64,000 nt of DNA from Rhizomicrobium palustre (GTDB lineage: Bacteria; Pseudomonadota; Alphaproteobacteria; Micropepsales; Micropepsaceae): NCBI RefSeq assembly GCF_011761565.1, contig NZ_JAASRM010000001.1, forward strand, positions 1,488,139 to 1,552,138, written 5' to 3'. The notes beneath the pieces are model-generated. The model made no database searches. It had not been told where the DNA came from and saw only the letters and a list, made by a program, of their open reading frames with translations. Each line of letters starts with the position of its first letter. Position 1 is the first letter of the stretch. The position numbers and the translations under genes are program-made. Of the stretch, positions 1-8,852 are shown piece after piece.

Positions 1-1810
1 GCAAGGGTTGGGCCAGAATGCGCTCATAGGAGGAAATCTGTCCGTTGGGCGCCATGATCAAGGCCGGTGAGAGCCGGTCGGGATTGATGAAACCCTCTAT
101 GCCATAGCCCGAATGACCTGCAGATGCCACCTGCCCCGCCATCAGCCCAAGATGATAGGCGCTGCGGTTGGCATCTATTGCTATGGTGGCGATGCCAGAT
201 TGCGCCGCCGCCCGTGCCAAGGAAAGCGCGAGCGTGGTTTTGCCCGAACCCGGCGCGGCCGCCGTAACCGCGATGACCAGCGGCGGGGTCGCTTTCTTGA
301 TGATGCCGGCCAGAAGATTTGCAACCGCCACAGCGTAAGGGCTAGCGGGATGGGCGAGCACCAGATCGGCGGCGCGAGGGCCCATTTCCGGCAGGATGGC
401 GGCAGGCGCTTCGGCGCGGCGCATGGACGGCGCCGGTGCGGGCTGAACCGGAAGCTCCGGTTCGCGGCGATCGCGCATAAAAGCAAGCGCGAGGCCGAGC
501 AAAAGCCCGGCGGGAATAGCGCTGAGGATGGCGAGCAGCTTGGTTTGCGGCCCAAACGCCTCTTCCACATCCGAGGCTGAAATCACAAATACATCCGGGC
601 GCAAAATGCCCTGCTGGTTTTCGGTCTGGCTATATTGGGTCAGAAACGCCTGATACATTGCCCGCGCCGAGGCGGCGGCGGATTGCAGCGCCGTCAGCTC
701 CACCGAATCCTGATTCTTTTTGGCGTTGGCATCCTCGAGCTGGCGCAGGCTTTTCTGCAAGGAGCCGACATGGCTGCCCGCTGTATCGGCTTCGTTGCGC
801 ACCCCATCGGCGATACGCGCTGTTTCCTGTGCGATCTTGCCATCGAGATCCGCGCGCTGCGCGGCGAGCTCTTTCATCTTGGGATGGTTGGGGCCGTATT
901 TGGCGGCGAGATTGGCGATTTCACGCGCCAGTTCAGCCTGCTGCGCGCGAAGACTCGCGATCACCGGCGAAGACAAAACTTGCGGCGCGGAGGCAAGACC
1001 CCCGGAACGCAGAAGCGCGGCGGTTCTGGCGGCCTTGGCGGCTTTATCATCGTAATCGGTGCGCGCGACGGTGAGCTGAGCATTAAGCTCGGCAAGCTGC
1101 TGTTCCTGCACAGATGTGCCACCAGCAGTGAAGGAGATGTTGTGCTCGGCCTTATATTTCTGGACCGCCGCTTCGGCCTCTTTCACTTTCGCGGCCAATT
1201 CACTGACGCGCTGCGTCAGCCAGATATTGGCGTTGCGCGCGGCGTCGGCTTTGGTTTCGAGCTGCTCCTGGACATAGAGCGCGGCGATACCGCTTGCGAG
1301 TTGGGTAGCCTTGGCGCGATCCGATGAGGTCACCGTGATGCGGATGGTGCTCGAGAATCCAGCCTGTGCCACTTTGAGATTCTTGCGGAGCTTATCGATA
1401 GCGGTCTCGCGCGGCTCAATCGCGGGCGAAAACAGCTTGGCGGCAAGGCCGGGCGCGGCGAATTCTGGATCGCGTTCGAGATGGAACTGATCCACCACCT
1501 TGCCCGCGAGCCGGTGCGAGGTGAGCACTTCGATCTGGTTAAGGATAGTCGGCTGATCGACCGACAGACTGGAGAGCACGGCGGCGGAGTTTTCGACCGC
1601 CGATTTGCGCGGATCCAGCATGACTTCCGAGGTCGCCGCATATTGCGGGCGCACCTGGAGCACATAGACGGTGGCAAGCGCTACCACCGCCAGGGTGGTG
1701 AGGAGAATAAGCTGAAAATGGCGCTCGGCCACCTGCCAAATCTCCGCCACCCGGAAGGCGCGTGTGGCGGCCTCCGGCGGCGGGACAGGTAAGACGAGAC
1801 GGGCGTTCAT
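1..1810 (-). CDS. Polysaccharide chain-length determinant / BY-kinase-type protein (Wzz-ExoP family), 3' end outside window
   Basis: About 603 residues are visible; the C-terminus lies beyond base 1. An N-terminal transmembrane helix (about residues 33-56) is followed by a long periplasmic coiled-coil region rich in Ala, Lys and Glu, then a second helix near residues 430-450. A cytoplasmic P-loop domain follows, with Walker A AAPGSGKTT and a Walker A'-like stretch IAIDANRSA. This is the layout of Wzz/ExoP co-polymerases fused to a bacterial tyrosine kinase, which set chain length in Wzx/Wzy exopolysaccharide export. In Walker A' the second Asp is Asn. No strong ribosome site precedes the ATG at 1810. 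A plus-strand gene diverges from it. The family is clear; kinase activity cannot be judged because the tyrosine tail is missing. Confidence 0.85.
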   Translation of the reverse strand, partial: MNARLVLPVPPPEAATRAFRVAEIWQVAERHFQLILLTTLAVVALATVYVLQVRPQYAATSEVMLDPRKSAVENSAAVLSSLSVDQPTILNQIEVLTSHRLAGKVVDQFHLERDPEFAAPGLAAKLFSPAIEPRETAIDKLRKNLKVAQAGFSSTIRITVTSSDRAKATQLASGIAALYVQEQLETKADAARNANIWLTQRVSELAAKVKEAEAAVQKYKAEHNISFTAGGTSVQEQQLAELNAQLTVARTDYDDKAAKAARTAALLRSGGLASAPQVLSSPVIASLRAQQAELAREIANLAAKYGPNHPKMKELAAQRADLDGKIAQETARIADGVRNEADTAGSHVGSLQKSLRQLEDANAKKNQDSVELTALQSAAASARAMYQAFLTQYSQTENQQGILRPDVFVISASDVEEAFGPQTKLLAILSAIPAGLLLGLALAFMRDRREPELPVQPAPAPSMRRAEAPAAILPEMGPRAADLVLAHPASPYAVAVANLLAGIIKKATPPLVIAVTAAAPGSGKTTLALSLARAAAQSGIATIAIDANRSAYHLGLMAGQVASAGHSGYGIEGFINPDRLSPALIMAPNGQISSYERILAQPL

Positions 1811-2024
1811 CGCTCGATCATCACTTTGCGAAACCAACTCGATTCCCCCGAATATCGGAGGTTTGCCGCGCCAGTCTGCCCCTACCCCCCTGACCATGAG
1901 GTTAACCGGCAGATAGCGAACAGGCAGGGAATTGGACGATTCTGTTTCGTTTCGGCACAAACCCCTCACACGAGACGGGCACCGGCCTTGCAGCGACCGA
2001 AACGCAACCCGAGGCGGATGCGCC

Positions 2025-2999
2025 ATGAACTTCTACGCCACACCGGCGTTTCTCGATGCTGCCGCGGCGGTCTACTTCAAGGACCGCAGCGCGGCGATCG
2101 AGGACGTGCGCATCGGCGAAGACGTCTTGCGCCTCTTGGTGGTGGACGGAAAGACCATCGTCACCCGGCTGCTTTTTCTGGATTATCACCAGCCCTTAGC
2201 GCCGCATGAAATCCGAAAGCCTGTGCGGGCCGGCCGCTATGCCCAATCGGTCAGCCGTGGCGTGATGGAGGCCGAGGACTGGAAGCCCGAGCTTTTCGCG
2301 GACCAGGAGCTTGCCCCCTATGTCGACCTGACCAGGTTCGACTCCTTCGCCGCCTATTACGAACATCTTCTTTCGCTGCATCATGGATTGGTGCGAGATC
2401 GCGAGCGCCGCGCCCGGGCTTTGATCGCCAAACATGGCGCGCTCAGCTTTACCTATGACGACACCAGACCGGATGTGATCACCAAAGCCGCGCAGTGGAA
2501 AGGCGATCAACTGCGCGAATTCGGCTTTCCCGATATTTTCGAAAATCCGCAAACGCTGGAATTCTTCGCAGAGCTGCGCAAACGCGAACGGCTTGTGTGC
2601 TCAAGCTTGCGCGCGGGCGAGAGGCTTGTTTCAGCCTGGATCGGCTTTGTGCAGGAGGCGAGCTGGTCGGGCTGGGTATTCGCCTATGATCCATCTTTGC
2701 GCAAATATTCGGTCGGCCATCAGCTTCTTATCCGCATGATTGAGGAGAGCTTTCGCCGCCAGCACCGCGAATTCGATTTTTCCGCCGTGGCGCAGGATTA
2801 TAAGATGTTCTACGCTACACATGGCCGTTTGATCGGCGCCATCGGCAAGCCAACGCTAAAGCGTGCCACCGAACTTTATGCGCGCAAAATCCTGCGCCAG
2901 CATCGCCCAGAACTTTTCGCGGCCATGTTGCGGGCGAAATCGGCGGTGCAAGCGGCATTGCGGCGGCGCCATCCTGCCCTGGTAGAGGTGCGCGGATGA
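2025..2999 (+). CDS. CelD/BcsL-type GNAT acyltransferase
   Basis: A 324-residue protein of the Acetyltransf_6 (CelD-like, FemAB-related) group, which acylate or aminoacylate sugars or peptides and often sit in cellulose or exopolysaccharide loci. The C-terminal half carries the usual pattern: a display of substrate (VSAWIGFVQ), GHQLLIRMIEESF, and the late motif EFDFS...DYKMFYATHG. The start at 2025 is chosen because GAGGCGG lies 8 to 14 bases upstream; an in-frame ATG at 1932 has no such site. The gene overlaps the next one by 4 bases (ATGA), so the two are very likely co-translated. It diverges from the chain-length gene, which suggests a role in surface-polymer modification. The substrate is unknown. 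Confidence 0.75.
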   Translation: MNFYATPAFLDAAAAVYFKDRSAAIEDVRIGEDVLRLLVVDGKTIVTRLLFLDYHQPLAPHEIRKPVRAGRYAQSVSRGVMEAEDWKPELFADQELAPYVDLTRFDSFAAYYEHLLSLHHGLVRDRERRARALIAKHGALSFTYDDTRPDVITKAAQWKGDQLREFGFPDIFENPQTLEFFAELRKRERLVCSSLRAGERLVSAWIGFVQEASWSGWVFAYDPSLRKYSVGHQLLIRMIEESFRRQHREFDFSAVAQDYKMFYATHGRLIGAIGKPTLKRATELYARKILRQHRPELFAAMLRAKSAVQAALRRRHPALVEVRG

Positions 3000-3973
3000 A
3001 AGCCGAAGCAGCCTATCGCACCGAACCACCAGATGTCGCGCGCCAGAGCCTGAAACGCCGCGCCGGTGAAACACTCTCTCATCTTGTCATGCCGCTGATT
3101 GCAAAAGCAGCGCGGCCTTATCTCGGCGGAGAGACCATTGAAGACGCGCTGTGCGTGGCGCAGGAAATCACGCGCGCGGAAAGCAATACCTCGTTCAGCT
3201 ATTGGGATCGGGGCGAGGAAAGCTTGCAAGAAATCGAAGCGCGCGCGGCAAGCGCATTGAAAGCGCTTTCGACTATGCAGCCCAAGAGCTATCTCTGCTT
3301 GAAAGCGCCGGCTTTGCGCTATTCGACAAACGCCGCCGTAAAAATTGCGCACGCTGCCGCGCAGCACGGGATAGGGCTGCATTTTGACTCGCATGGCACA
3401 GAGACTGTGGACCGTTCCAATCACCTGATCGAGGCGATGGCGACAGTAATATCGCCCGAGATGCTTGGCACGACCTTGCCGGCCGCCTTGGTGCGCTCAG
3501 CCGAAGACGCGGAATGGGCCATCGCACAGGGGTTTTCGGTGCGGGTGGTCAAAGGCGCCTGGCCCGACCCCAGCGATCCCAAGCGCGATCTCGACACGAG
3601 CTTTCTGGACCTGATCGAACGACTGGCCGGACGGGCGCGGCATGTACGAATCGGAACACATAACTACGCATTGGGGCGACAGGCCGTGGAGCGGCTTGCC
3701 GCTGCGGGAACTTCTTGCGAAATCGAAACACTGCTCGGCCTGCCCGCCGCCGCACTGATCGGATGGGCGCGGCAAAACGGCGTAAAATCACGGGTCTATA
3801 TCCCCTATGGGCCGGGCTATCTGCCCAATGCGATGGGCGTATTGCGGCGAAATCCGAGACTTGCCTGGACCATCGCCAAGGCGCAGATACGTGTTTTTTC
3901 TAACTCTAAAGCCCCGCGTCGTTCCGCCCCAGCCGCGCAAAGCCCCGCGTCCTTGTCGCGCAGCGAGAGCTGA
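2996..3973 (+). CDS. Proline dehydrogenase-like flavoprotein (divergent, stand-alone)
   Basis: A 325-residue TIM-barrel protein with the PRODH family signatures in order: FSVRVVKGAW (about residue 178), RIGTHNYAL (about 218), CEIETLLGLP (about 240) and SRVYIPYG (about 263). VLRRN near residue 280 matches the arginine pair that binds proline in PutA. PRODH oxidises proline to pyrroline-5-carboxylate with FAD and passes electrons to quinone. There is no P5C dehydrogenase or PutA nearby. Instead the gene is translationally coupled to an acyltransferase and followed by a quinone-modifying gene. It may oxidise a proline-like compound rather than serve ordinary proline breakdown; that is inference. 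The last 25 residues are Ser/Ala/Arg-rich and look unstructured. Confidence 0.75.
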   Translation: MKAEAAYRTEPPDVARQSLKRRAGETLSHLVMPLIAKAARPYLGGETIEDALCVAQEITRAESNTSFSYWDRGEESLQEIEARAASALKALSTMQPKSYLCLKAPALRYSTNAAVKIAHAAAQHGIGLHFDSHGTETVDRSNHLIEAMATVISPEMLGTTLPAALVRSAEDAEWAIAQGFSVRVVKGAWPDPSDPKRDLDTSFLDLIERLAGRARHVRIGTHNYALGRQAVERLAAAGTSCEIETLLGLPAAALIGWARQNGVKSRVYIPYGPGYLPNAMGVLRRNPRLAWTIAKAQIRVFSNSKAPRRSAPAAQSPASLSRSES

Positions 3974-4041
3974 ACGCGCCGCATTGTTTGCCGTTAGCAA
4001 TACAGCGCATCCTGCGCGTGCAGTTATTCGGCTCACTCTTC

Positions 4042-4764
4042 ATGGATCGAGACCATAGTGTTGCGCTCCCCGAAGAGCGGACATATCGCCATCACGGCGC
4101 CATACCGGCCTATCTCAAACGCCATTATTGGTGGGCTTATGTGCATCCGCGCGCGGTGCAGGTCTTTGATCGCGGCTGGCTGATCAACTGCATTCTCTTG
4201 GGCAATTACCGCAGGCTGGTGCGCGAGGCGCTCGTCGAATTCGATGGGCCGCATTTCGCGCGCATTCTACAGATCGCCTGTGTTTATGGGGACCTCACAC
4301 CGCGCATTGCCCAAGCCGCCGCCGAGTTCATGGGCTCTGTCGATGTCGTCGATGTCTTGGCGATTCAGCTCAGAAATTTGAAATGGAAGCTGCCCGCGCG
4401 CCTGCCCACGAAATTGATGCGGATGGATTCGGAGGCGCTGGAGCTTGCCGGGGAACAGTATGACAGCGTGTTGCTGTTTTTCCTGCTTCATGAGCAGCCC
4501 GAGGCCGTGCGTCAAAAGACCATGAAGGAAGCCCTGCGCGTTTTGAAGCCGGGTGGCAAGCTCATCATCGTCGATTACGGCAAGCCTTATCGGTGGAACC
4601 CGCTGCGCTATCTCTTGGCGCCATTTCTGGCGCTTCTGGAGCCGTTTGCCCTTTCGCTGATGGCCGAACCCCTGGAGCGCCGCCTGCCGGATGGCATGGC
4701 GGTGACACAGCACTCCTATTTCGGCGGGCTCTATCAGAAGGTCGTGGCGCGCAAGCCCCGTTAA
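4042..4764 (+). CDS. rquA: RquA, rhodoquinone biosynthesis protein (ubiquinone to rhodoquinone)
   Basis: RquA replaces a methoxy group of ubiquinone by an amino group to make rhodoquinone, the low-potential carrier used with fumarate reductase without oxygen. The 240-residue protein has the features I know for this family: YLKRHYWWAYVHP near residue 24, ILQIACVYGDLT near 75 where ordinary methyltransferases have a Gly-rich SAM loop, then DVVDVLAIQL, LLFFLLHEQPE, LKPGGKLIIVDYGKP and FGGLYQKVV at the C-terminus. The ATG at 4042 fits the family length; a TTG at 3988 would add 18 residues. No strong ribosome site is visible at either. The gene is 68 bases behind the PRODH-like gene and may be in the same transcript. 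Confidence 0.88.
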   Translation: MDRDHSVALPEERTYRHHGAIPAYLKRHYWWAYVHPRAVQVFDRGWLINCILLGNYRRLVREALVEFDGPHFARILQIACVYGDLTPRIAQAAAEFMGSVDVVDVLAIQLRNLKWKLPARLPTKLMRMDSEALELAGEQYDSVLLFFLLHEQPEAVRQKTMKEALRVLKPGGKLIIVDYGKPYRWNPLRYLLAPFLALLEPFALSLMAEPLERRLPDGMAVTQHSYFGGLYQKVVARKPR

Positions 4765-4863
4765 GGGACGCAAAATTGTTACCCGAGTTTCATATCCCCC
4801 CGCTTCCGAAACTGGCCTGCCAAGATTAGTGTTCGCCGCCCTTAGCTTATTCGGGAGGATTTC

Positions 4864-5895
4864 ATGCCGTCGATCACGCGCCGCGCCGTTCTTGGCACCG
4901 CCGCGGCCATGCCTTTTGCCGCCGCCATTGCCGCCCCAGCGCCGGGCTCTTATGGCATGGTGCGCCGCCACAGCGCCGATCTGGAGGCTGTCATTTCCCC
5001 GGATGCGGTGGTCGAGCAGGTCGGCTGGGGTTTTCAGTGGTCGGAAGGCCCGGTCTGGATCAAGAAGGATAATTGCCTGCTCTTCAGCGATCCCAAAGCC
5101 AACACCATGTATCGCTGGACCCCGGGCACGAGCGGCACCACCACCTTCCTGACCCCCTCCGGCCTTGCCGGGGCGGCCAATCCCCTCATCCGCGAGGCCG
5201 GCTCCAATGGCCTGACCACCGATGCGGCGGGCAATGTGGTGATGTGCGATTCCGGCAGCCGTAATGTGGCGCGCCTCAATCTCACCACCAAGCAGAAGAC
5301 CGTCCTCGCCGATAAATTCGAGGGCAAGCGCTTCAACAGCCCGAACGATCTTTGTGTCGCCAAATCGGGCGCGATCTATTTCACCGACCCGCCTTATGGC
5401 CTCGCCGACCTGGCGAGCTCCACGCTGAAGGAACTGCCCTTCTCCGGCGTCTATCGCCTGGATCCGAATGGGGCGGTGACGCTGATCGACAAATCCTTGA
5501 GCTTTCCCAATGGCGTCGCTTTATCGGCGGACGAATCGGTGCTGTTCGTCACCAATTCCGACAGCGCCCTGCCGGTGCTGAAGGCCTATAATCTGGGCGC
5601 GGACGGTTCGGCGGATGCTGGCGAAGTAGTCTTCAACTTCAAGCCGCTGATGGCGCCGGATGCCAAAGGTAATCCCGATGGTCTGAAGGTGGATGAGGAT
5701 GGCAACATCTTCGTCAGCGGGCCCGGGGGCATTCTGGTGCTGTCGAAGGATTACACGCTGCTCGGCGTCATCAATGTGACAGGCCGCACCACCTCGAACT
5801 GCGCTTTCGGCGAGGACGGCTCCACCCTCTTCATCACCGCGAGCGATATCGTCGCCAAGGTGAAGCTGAAGACCAAAGGCGCCAACTGGGCCTGA
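4864..5895 (+). CDS. SMP-30/gluconolactonase family hydrolase, Tat-exported
   Basis: A 343-residue six-bladed beta-propeller of the SMP-30/gluconolaconase/LRE family, which hydrolyse sugar lactones using a divalent metal. The metal and substrate positions are visible: Glu61 in SEGPVW, Asn161 in NSPNDLC, the Asn of FPNGVALS and the Asp region of GNPDGLKVDEDG. TSNCAFGEDGSTLFIT closes the propeller. The N-terminus TRRAVLGTAAAMPFAAA is a twin-arginine-type signal, so it should act in the periplasm. GGGAGGA lies just upstream of the ATG. It sits alone, convergent with lpdA across a shared terminator. The exact lactone is not predictable. Confidence 0.85.
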   Translation: MPSITRRAVLGTAAAMPFAAAIAAPAPGSYGMVRRHSADLEAVISPDAVVEQVGWGFQWSEGPVWIKKDNCLLFSDPKANTMYRWTPGTSGTTTFLTPSGLAGAANPLIREAGSNGLTTDAAGNVVMCDSGSRNVARLNLTTKQKTVLADKFEGKRFNSPNDLCVAKSGAIYFTDPPYGLADLASSTLKELPFSGVYRLDPNGAVTLIDKSLSFPNGVALSADESVLFVTNSDSALPVLKAYNLGADGSADAGEVVFNFKPLMAPDAKGNPDGLKVDEDGNIFVSGPGGILVLSKDYTLLGVINVTGRTTSNCAFGEDGSTLFITASDIVAKVKLKTKGANWA

Positions 5896-5916
5896 GAATA
5901 AATCGGATACGAAAAC

Positions 5917-5948
5917 GAAATGGCCGGGCTCATCACCCGGCCATTTTC
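5917..5948. terminator. Bidirectional Rho-independent terminator
   Basis: GAAATGGCCGGG pairs with CCCGGCCATTTTC around a 7-base loop; the A and T tracts flank the stem on both sides. It lies between the convergent gluconolactonase-like gene and lpdA, and overlaps nothing coding. Confidence 0.85.
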
Positions 5949-5949
5949 A

Positions 5950-7353
5950 TTACATCTGCATCGTCCAGCCTTCGACACCCATCGCAGCCTGACGCACCGC
6001 TTCGGTGAGGGTCGGGTGCGCATGGCAGGTGCGAGCGATATCTTCCGACGACGCACCAAACTCGATGGCGAGCGCCACTTCGGCGATGAGGTTGCCCGCT
6101 TCCGGCCCGATGATGTGGCAGCCGAGCACTTTATCCGTCGTTGCATCGGCAAGGATCTTGGCGAAGCCTTCGGTGGAATCGATGGTCTTGGCGCGCGCAT
6201 TGGCCGTGAAGGGGAATTTGCCGACCTTGTAGGCGATGCCCGCAGCCTTCAGCTCTTCTTCGGTCTTGCCGACGCTGGCCACTTCCGGCGCGGTGTAGAC
6301 CACACCCGGAATGGCATCGTAATTCACATGCCCGGCGCGGCCCGCGATGCGCTCAGCACAAGCAACGGCTTCATCTTCGGCCTTATGGGCGAGCATCACG
6401 CCTTCGCGGCAATCACCAATCGCCCAGATGCCCGGGACGTTGGTCTTGAAATGCCCATCGGTGACGACGCGGCCTCTGGAATCCAGCGCCACGCCAACTT
6501 CGGCAAGGCCAAGCCCAGCCGTGAAGGGACGGCGGCCAATCGCCACCAGCATCACATCGGTTTCGATCACGCTTTGCGCCCCGCCCGCAGCCGGTTCGAC
6601 CGTGACCTTCAGCGCCTTGCCCGAAGTATCGACGCCCACCACCTTGGTGGAAAGCTGGAAGCTGAAGCCTTGCTTGCCAAGGATGCGCTGGAACTGCTTG
6701 CAGACCTCGCCATCAAGGCCGGGGGTGATACGGTCGAGGAATTCGACCACGGTCACTTCCGCACCCAAACGGCGCCAGACCGAACCAAGTTCAAGCCCGA
6801 TCACACCCGCACCAACCACGAGCAGGCGCTTCGGAACGGATTTCAGCGCCAGGGCGCCGGTCGAGGAAACAATACGCTCTTCATCGATGGTGACGCCGGG
6901 CAGCGGCGCCACTTCGGAGCCCGTCGCAATGATGATGTGCTTGGTCTCAAGCGTTTTGACCGAACCATCGGCCAGCTTCACCTCGACCTTACCGGGGGCG
7001 ACGATCTTGGCCTCGCCGACGATGGGCTCGACCTTGTTCTTCTTGAAGAGGAACTCGATGCCCTTGGTGAGCTCGGTGACGATCTTGTCCTTGTTCTTCA
7101 TCATCGCCGGAAGATCGAGGCTGACCTCGGCCTTGATGCCGATCTTGGCGAAATCCTTCTCCGCCTCGTGAAAACGCTCGCTGGCGTGCAGCAGCGCCTT
7201 GGAGGGGATGCAGCCGACATTCAGGCAGGTGCCGCCAAAGCGGCCACGCTTGTCGACACAAGCCGCCTTGAGCCCAAGCTGGCCCAAGCGAATCGCCGCG
7301 TTATACCCGCCAGGTCCGCCGCCGATGACGACGGCATCGAATTGTTCGGCCAT
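5950..7353 (-). CDS. lpdA: Dihydrolipoyl dehydrogenase (E3)
   Basis: A 467-residue FAD disulphide oxidoreductase that reoxidises dihydrolipoamide in 2-oxoacid dehydrogenase complexes or the glycine cleavage system, giving NADH. FAD loop GGGPGG at residues 11-16, redox pair CLNVGC (Cys43, Cys48), NAD site [13 protein letters not shown], and the C-terminal [10 protein letters not shown] with the catalytic His-Glu dyad. The length is typical. The start at 7353 gives the usual [16 protein letters not shown]; a longer form would add 21 unusual residues. It stands alone, with no E1 or E2 gene adjacent, so it may serve several complexes. Confidence 0.95.
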   Translation of the reverse strand: MAEQFDAVVIGGGPGGYNAAIRLGQLGLKAACVDKRGRFGGTCLNVGCIPSKALLHASERFHEAEKDFAKIGIKAEVSLDLPAMMKNKDKIVTELTKGIEFLFKKNKVEPIVGEAKIVAPGKVEVKLADGSVKTLETKHIIIATGSEVAPLPGVTIDEERIVSSTGALALKSVPKRLLVVGAGVIGLELGSVWRRLGAEVTVVEFLDRITPGLDGEVCKQFQRILGKQGFSFQLSTKVVGVDTSGKALKVTVEPAAGGAQSVIETDVMLVAIGRRPFTAGLGLAEVGVALDSRGRVVTDGHFKTNVPGIWAIGDCREGVMLAHKAEDEAVACAERIAGRAGHVNYDAIPGVVYTAPEVASVGKTEEELKAAGIAYKVGKFPFTANARAKTIDSTEGFAKILADATTDKVLGCHIIGPEAGNLIAEVALAIEFGASSEDIARTCHAHPTLTEAVRQAAMGVEGWTMQM

Positions 7354-7412
7354 GAAGGACTCTCGTTTGCTTCTAAAAGGGAGCGGCAAAATAGGACCCT
7401 GAGCTTCACTAC

Positions 7413-8852
7413 TCAAGGCATTCTGCCGCAGGGCTGCCCTGCCCCGCCGTCCAGGCGATAGACCACGTAATGGGCGATGGCGACGCCCTTGCGCAGACGG
7501 TCGATGGTGGGGAGCTGTTCAGCCTTGCCGAAACAGGAGACAGCCCTGTCATGCAAATCGCGGCGGTCTTCAGCGACATAGAGCACCGGCCCGATGATCC
7601 TCGCGGGCTGAGACTGGAGCCAGCGGTAATCTTCCCCGACATGAATGATGGGGAGCGGGCTGTAAAAGGATAGCCAGGCGGTGGTGGCATAATCGCTGGT
7701 AATAATCGCCGAGGCCCCGTTTTGCGACTTCACGGCGTCGAGCTTCTGGACCACATCCGGCAGGCCGACCGCGAGAAGACGGGCCAAGGGGTCTTTGCGG
7801 CCAAAGGGGATGACTCCCAGTAAGGCCTGGGCATAGCCGATAAAAACCAGCACCGCCGCCACCGGCAGCGCAAGACGCGCCGACCATTTGGCGACCGGCG
7901 CCCGCCACCCGGTCCAATTCTGCTGGAAAAACGCCTTAGCTGCCGCCACCGACAGGATCGGGATCAGATAACAGGGCCAATTGCCCTGCACCCGGTCATG
8001 CAGCGCGTGCAGGAAGAAATAGGCGACCGAGGGCCAGAACAGCGAGGCCATCAAGGCCGAGCCCTTATCGCGCCGATTCGTGGTGGTGAGGGCCAAAAGG
8101 CCCAGCGCCAGCAAAAAGGGCGTGGCAAGCAGGGCTTCAGCGCCGATGAATTCGAAGATGTATTTCGCGGAAAGCTGGTGGGCGCCAATGCGGCCAAACT
8201 GAAAGGCGAAAGTCGCCCAGCCATGCTGCGCGTTCCAGAGAAGGTTCGGCGTGAAGATCAAAAACGCGAGGACCCCACCCGCATAAGGCCAGGGCGAGGC
8301 GAGCCAGCGACGCATGGGCGGAGAAGCGATCAGCCAGACCAGCGCGCCAGCGCCGAGGAAGAGAGTGGAATATTTGGAGAGCAAGCCCAGCCCCGCCGCG
8401 ATGCCGACTGCGAGCCACCAGCGGCCATTGCCGGTTTCGGCGAGCTTCGCCAGGGTCCAGAAGAAGGCGGCGGCGGTCGCCATTTGCGGCGTATCCGGGG
8501 TGGCGACCAGCATCTCCACCGTGGTCATCAGGCTGAGATTGAAGGCCAGCGCCGCAAAATTTGCGATTTTCTGATCGCCGGTCAGAACGCGGGCGGTATC
8601 CCAGACCAGCGCCGTGGTCAGGGCGGACAGCAGAATGCCACCGATCCGCACGCCAAATTCGCTCTGGCCGAAGAGCGATGTGCCTGCCGCGATGAGATAG
8701 GCAATGGCGGGAGGATGATCGAAATAGCCTGCCGCCAGATGGCGGGCCCAGAGCCAGTAATAGGCTTCGTCGGCCGATAATGGCAAAAGCGCCCCGGCCA
8801 GAAGCCGGAGCGCGAAAAGAACAAGCAATCCCGCGAAAAGCGGTGACTTCAC
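7413..8852 (-). CDS. ArnT-like GT39 family glycosyltransferase (polyprenyl-phosphate sugar donor)
   Basis: A 479-residue integral membrane protein with about 10-12 hydrophobic segments. The first periplasmic loop carries [23 protein letters not shown], the acidic GT39/GT-C motif of ArnT and mannosyltransferases. These enzymes move a sugar from a polyprenyl-phosphate donor to a lipid or protein outside the inner membrane. The GTG start at 8852 is chosen because GTGA overlaps the stop of the upstream GT2-GtrA gene by 4 bases. That neighbour probably makes and flips the donor, so the pair would form a make-flip-transfer unit. The acceptor is unknown. Confidence 0.85.
   Translation of the reverse strand: MKSPLFAGLLVLFALRLLAGALLPLSADEAYYWLWARHLAAGYFDHPPAIAYLIAAGTSLFGQSEFGVRIGGILLSALTTALVWDTARVLTGDQKIANFAALAFNLSLMTTVEMLVATPDTPQMATAAAFFWTLAKLAETGNGRWWLAVGIAAGLGLLSKYSTLFLGAGALVWLIASPPMRRWLASPWPYAGGVLAFLIFTPNLLWNAQHGWATFAFQFGRIGAHQLSAKYIFEFIGAEALLATPFLLALGLLALTTTNRRDKGSALMASLFWPSVAYFFLHALHDRVQGNWPCYLIPILSVAAAKAFFQQNWTGWRAPVAKWSARLALPVAAVLVFIGYAQALLGVIPFGRKDPLARLLAVGLPDVVQKLDAVKSQNGASAIITSDYATTAWLSFYSPLPIIHVGEDYRWLQSQPARIIGPVLYVAEDRRDLHDRAVSCFGKAEQLPTIDRLRKGVAIAHYVVYRLDGGAGQPCGRMP

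Noticed and set aside
5920..7461. A 513-codon frame opposite lpdA
   Set aside because: Shadow of lpdA, which has intact FAD, NAD and disulphide motifs. No ribosome site and no recognisable fold.
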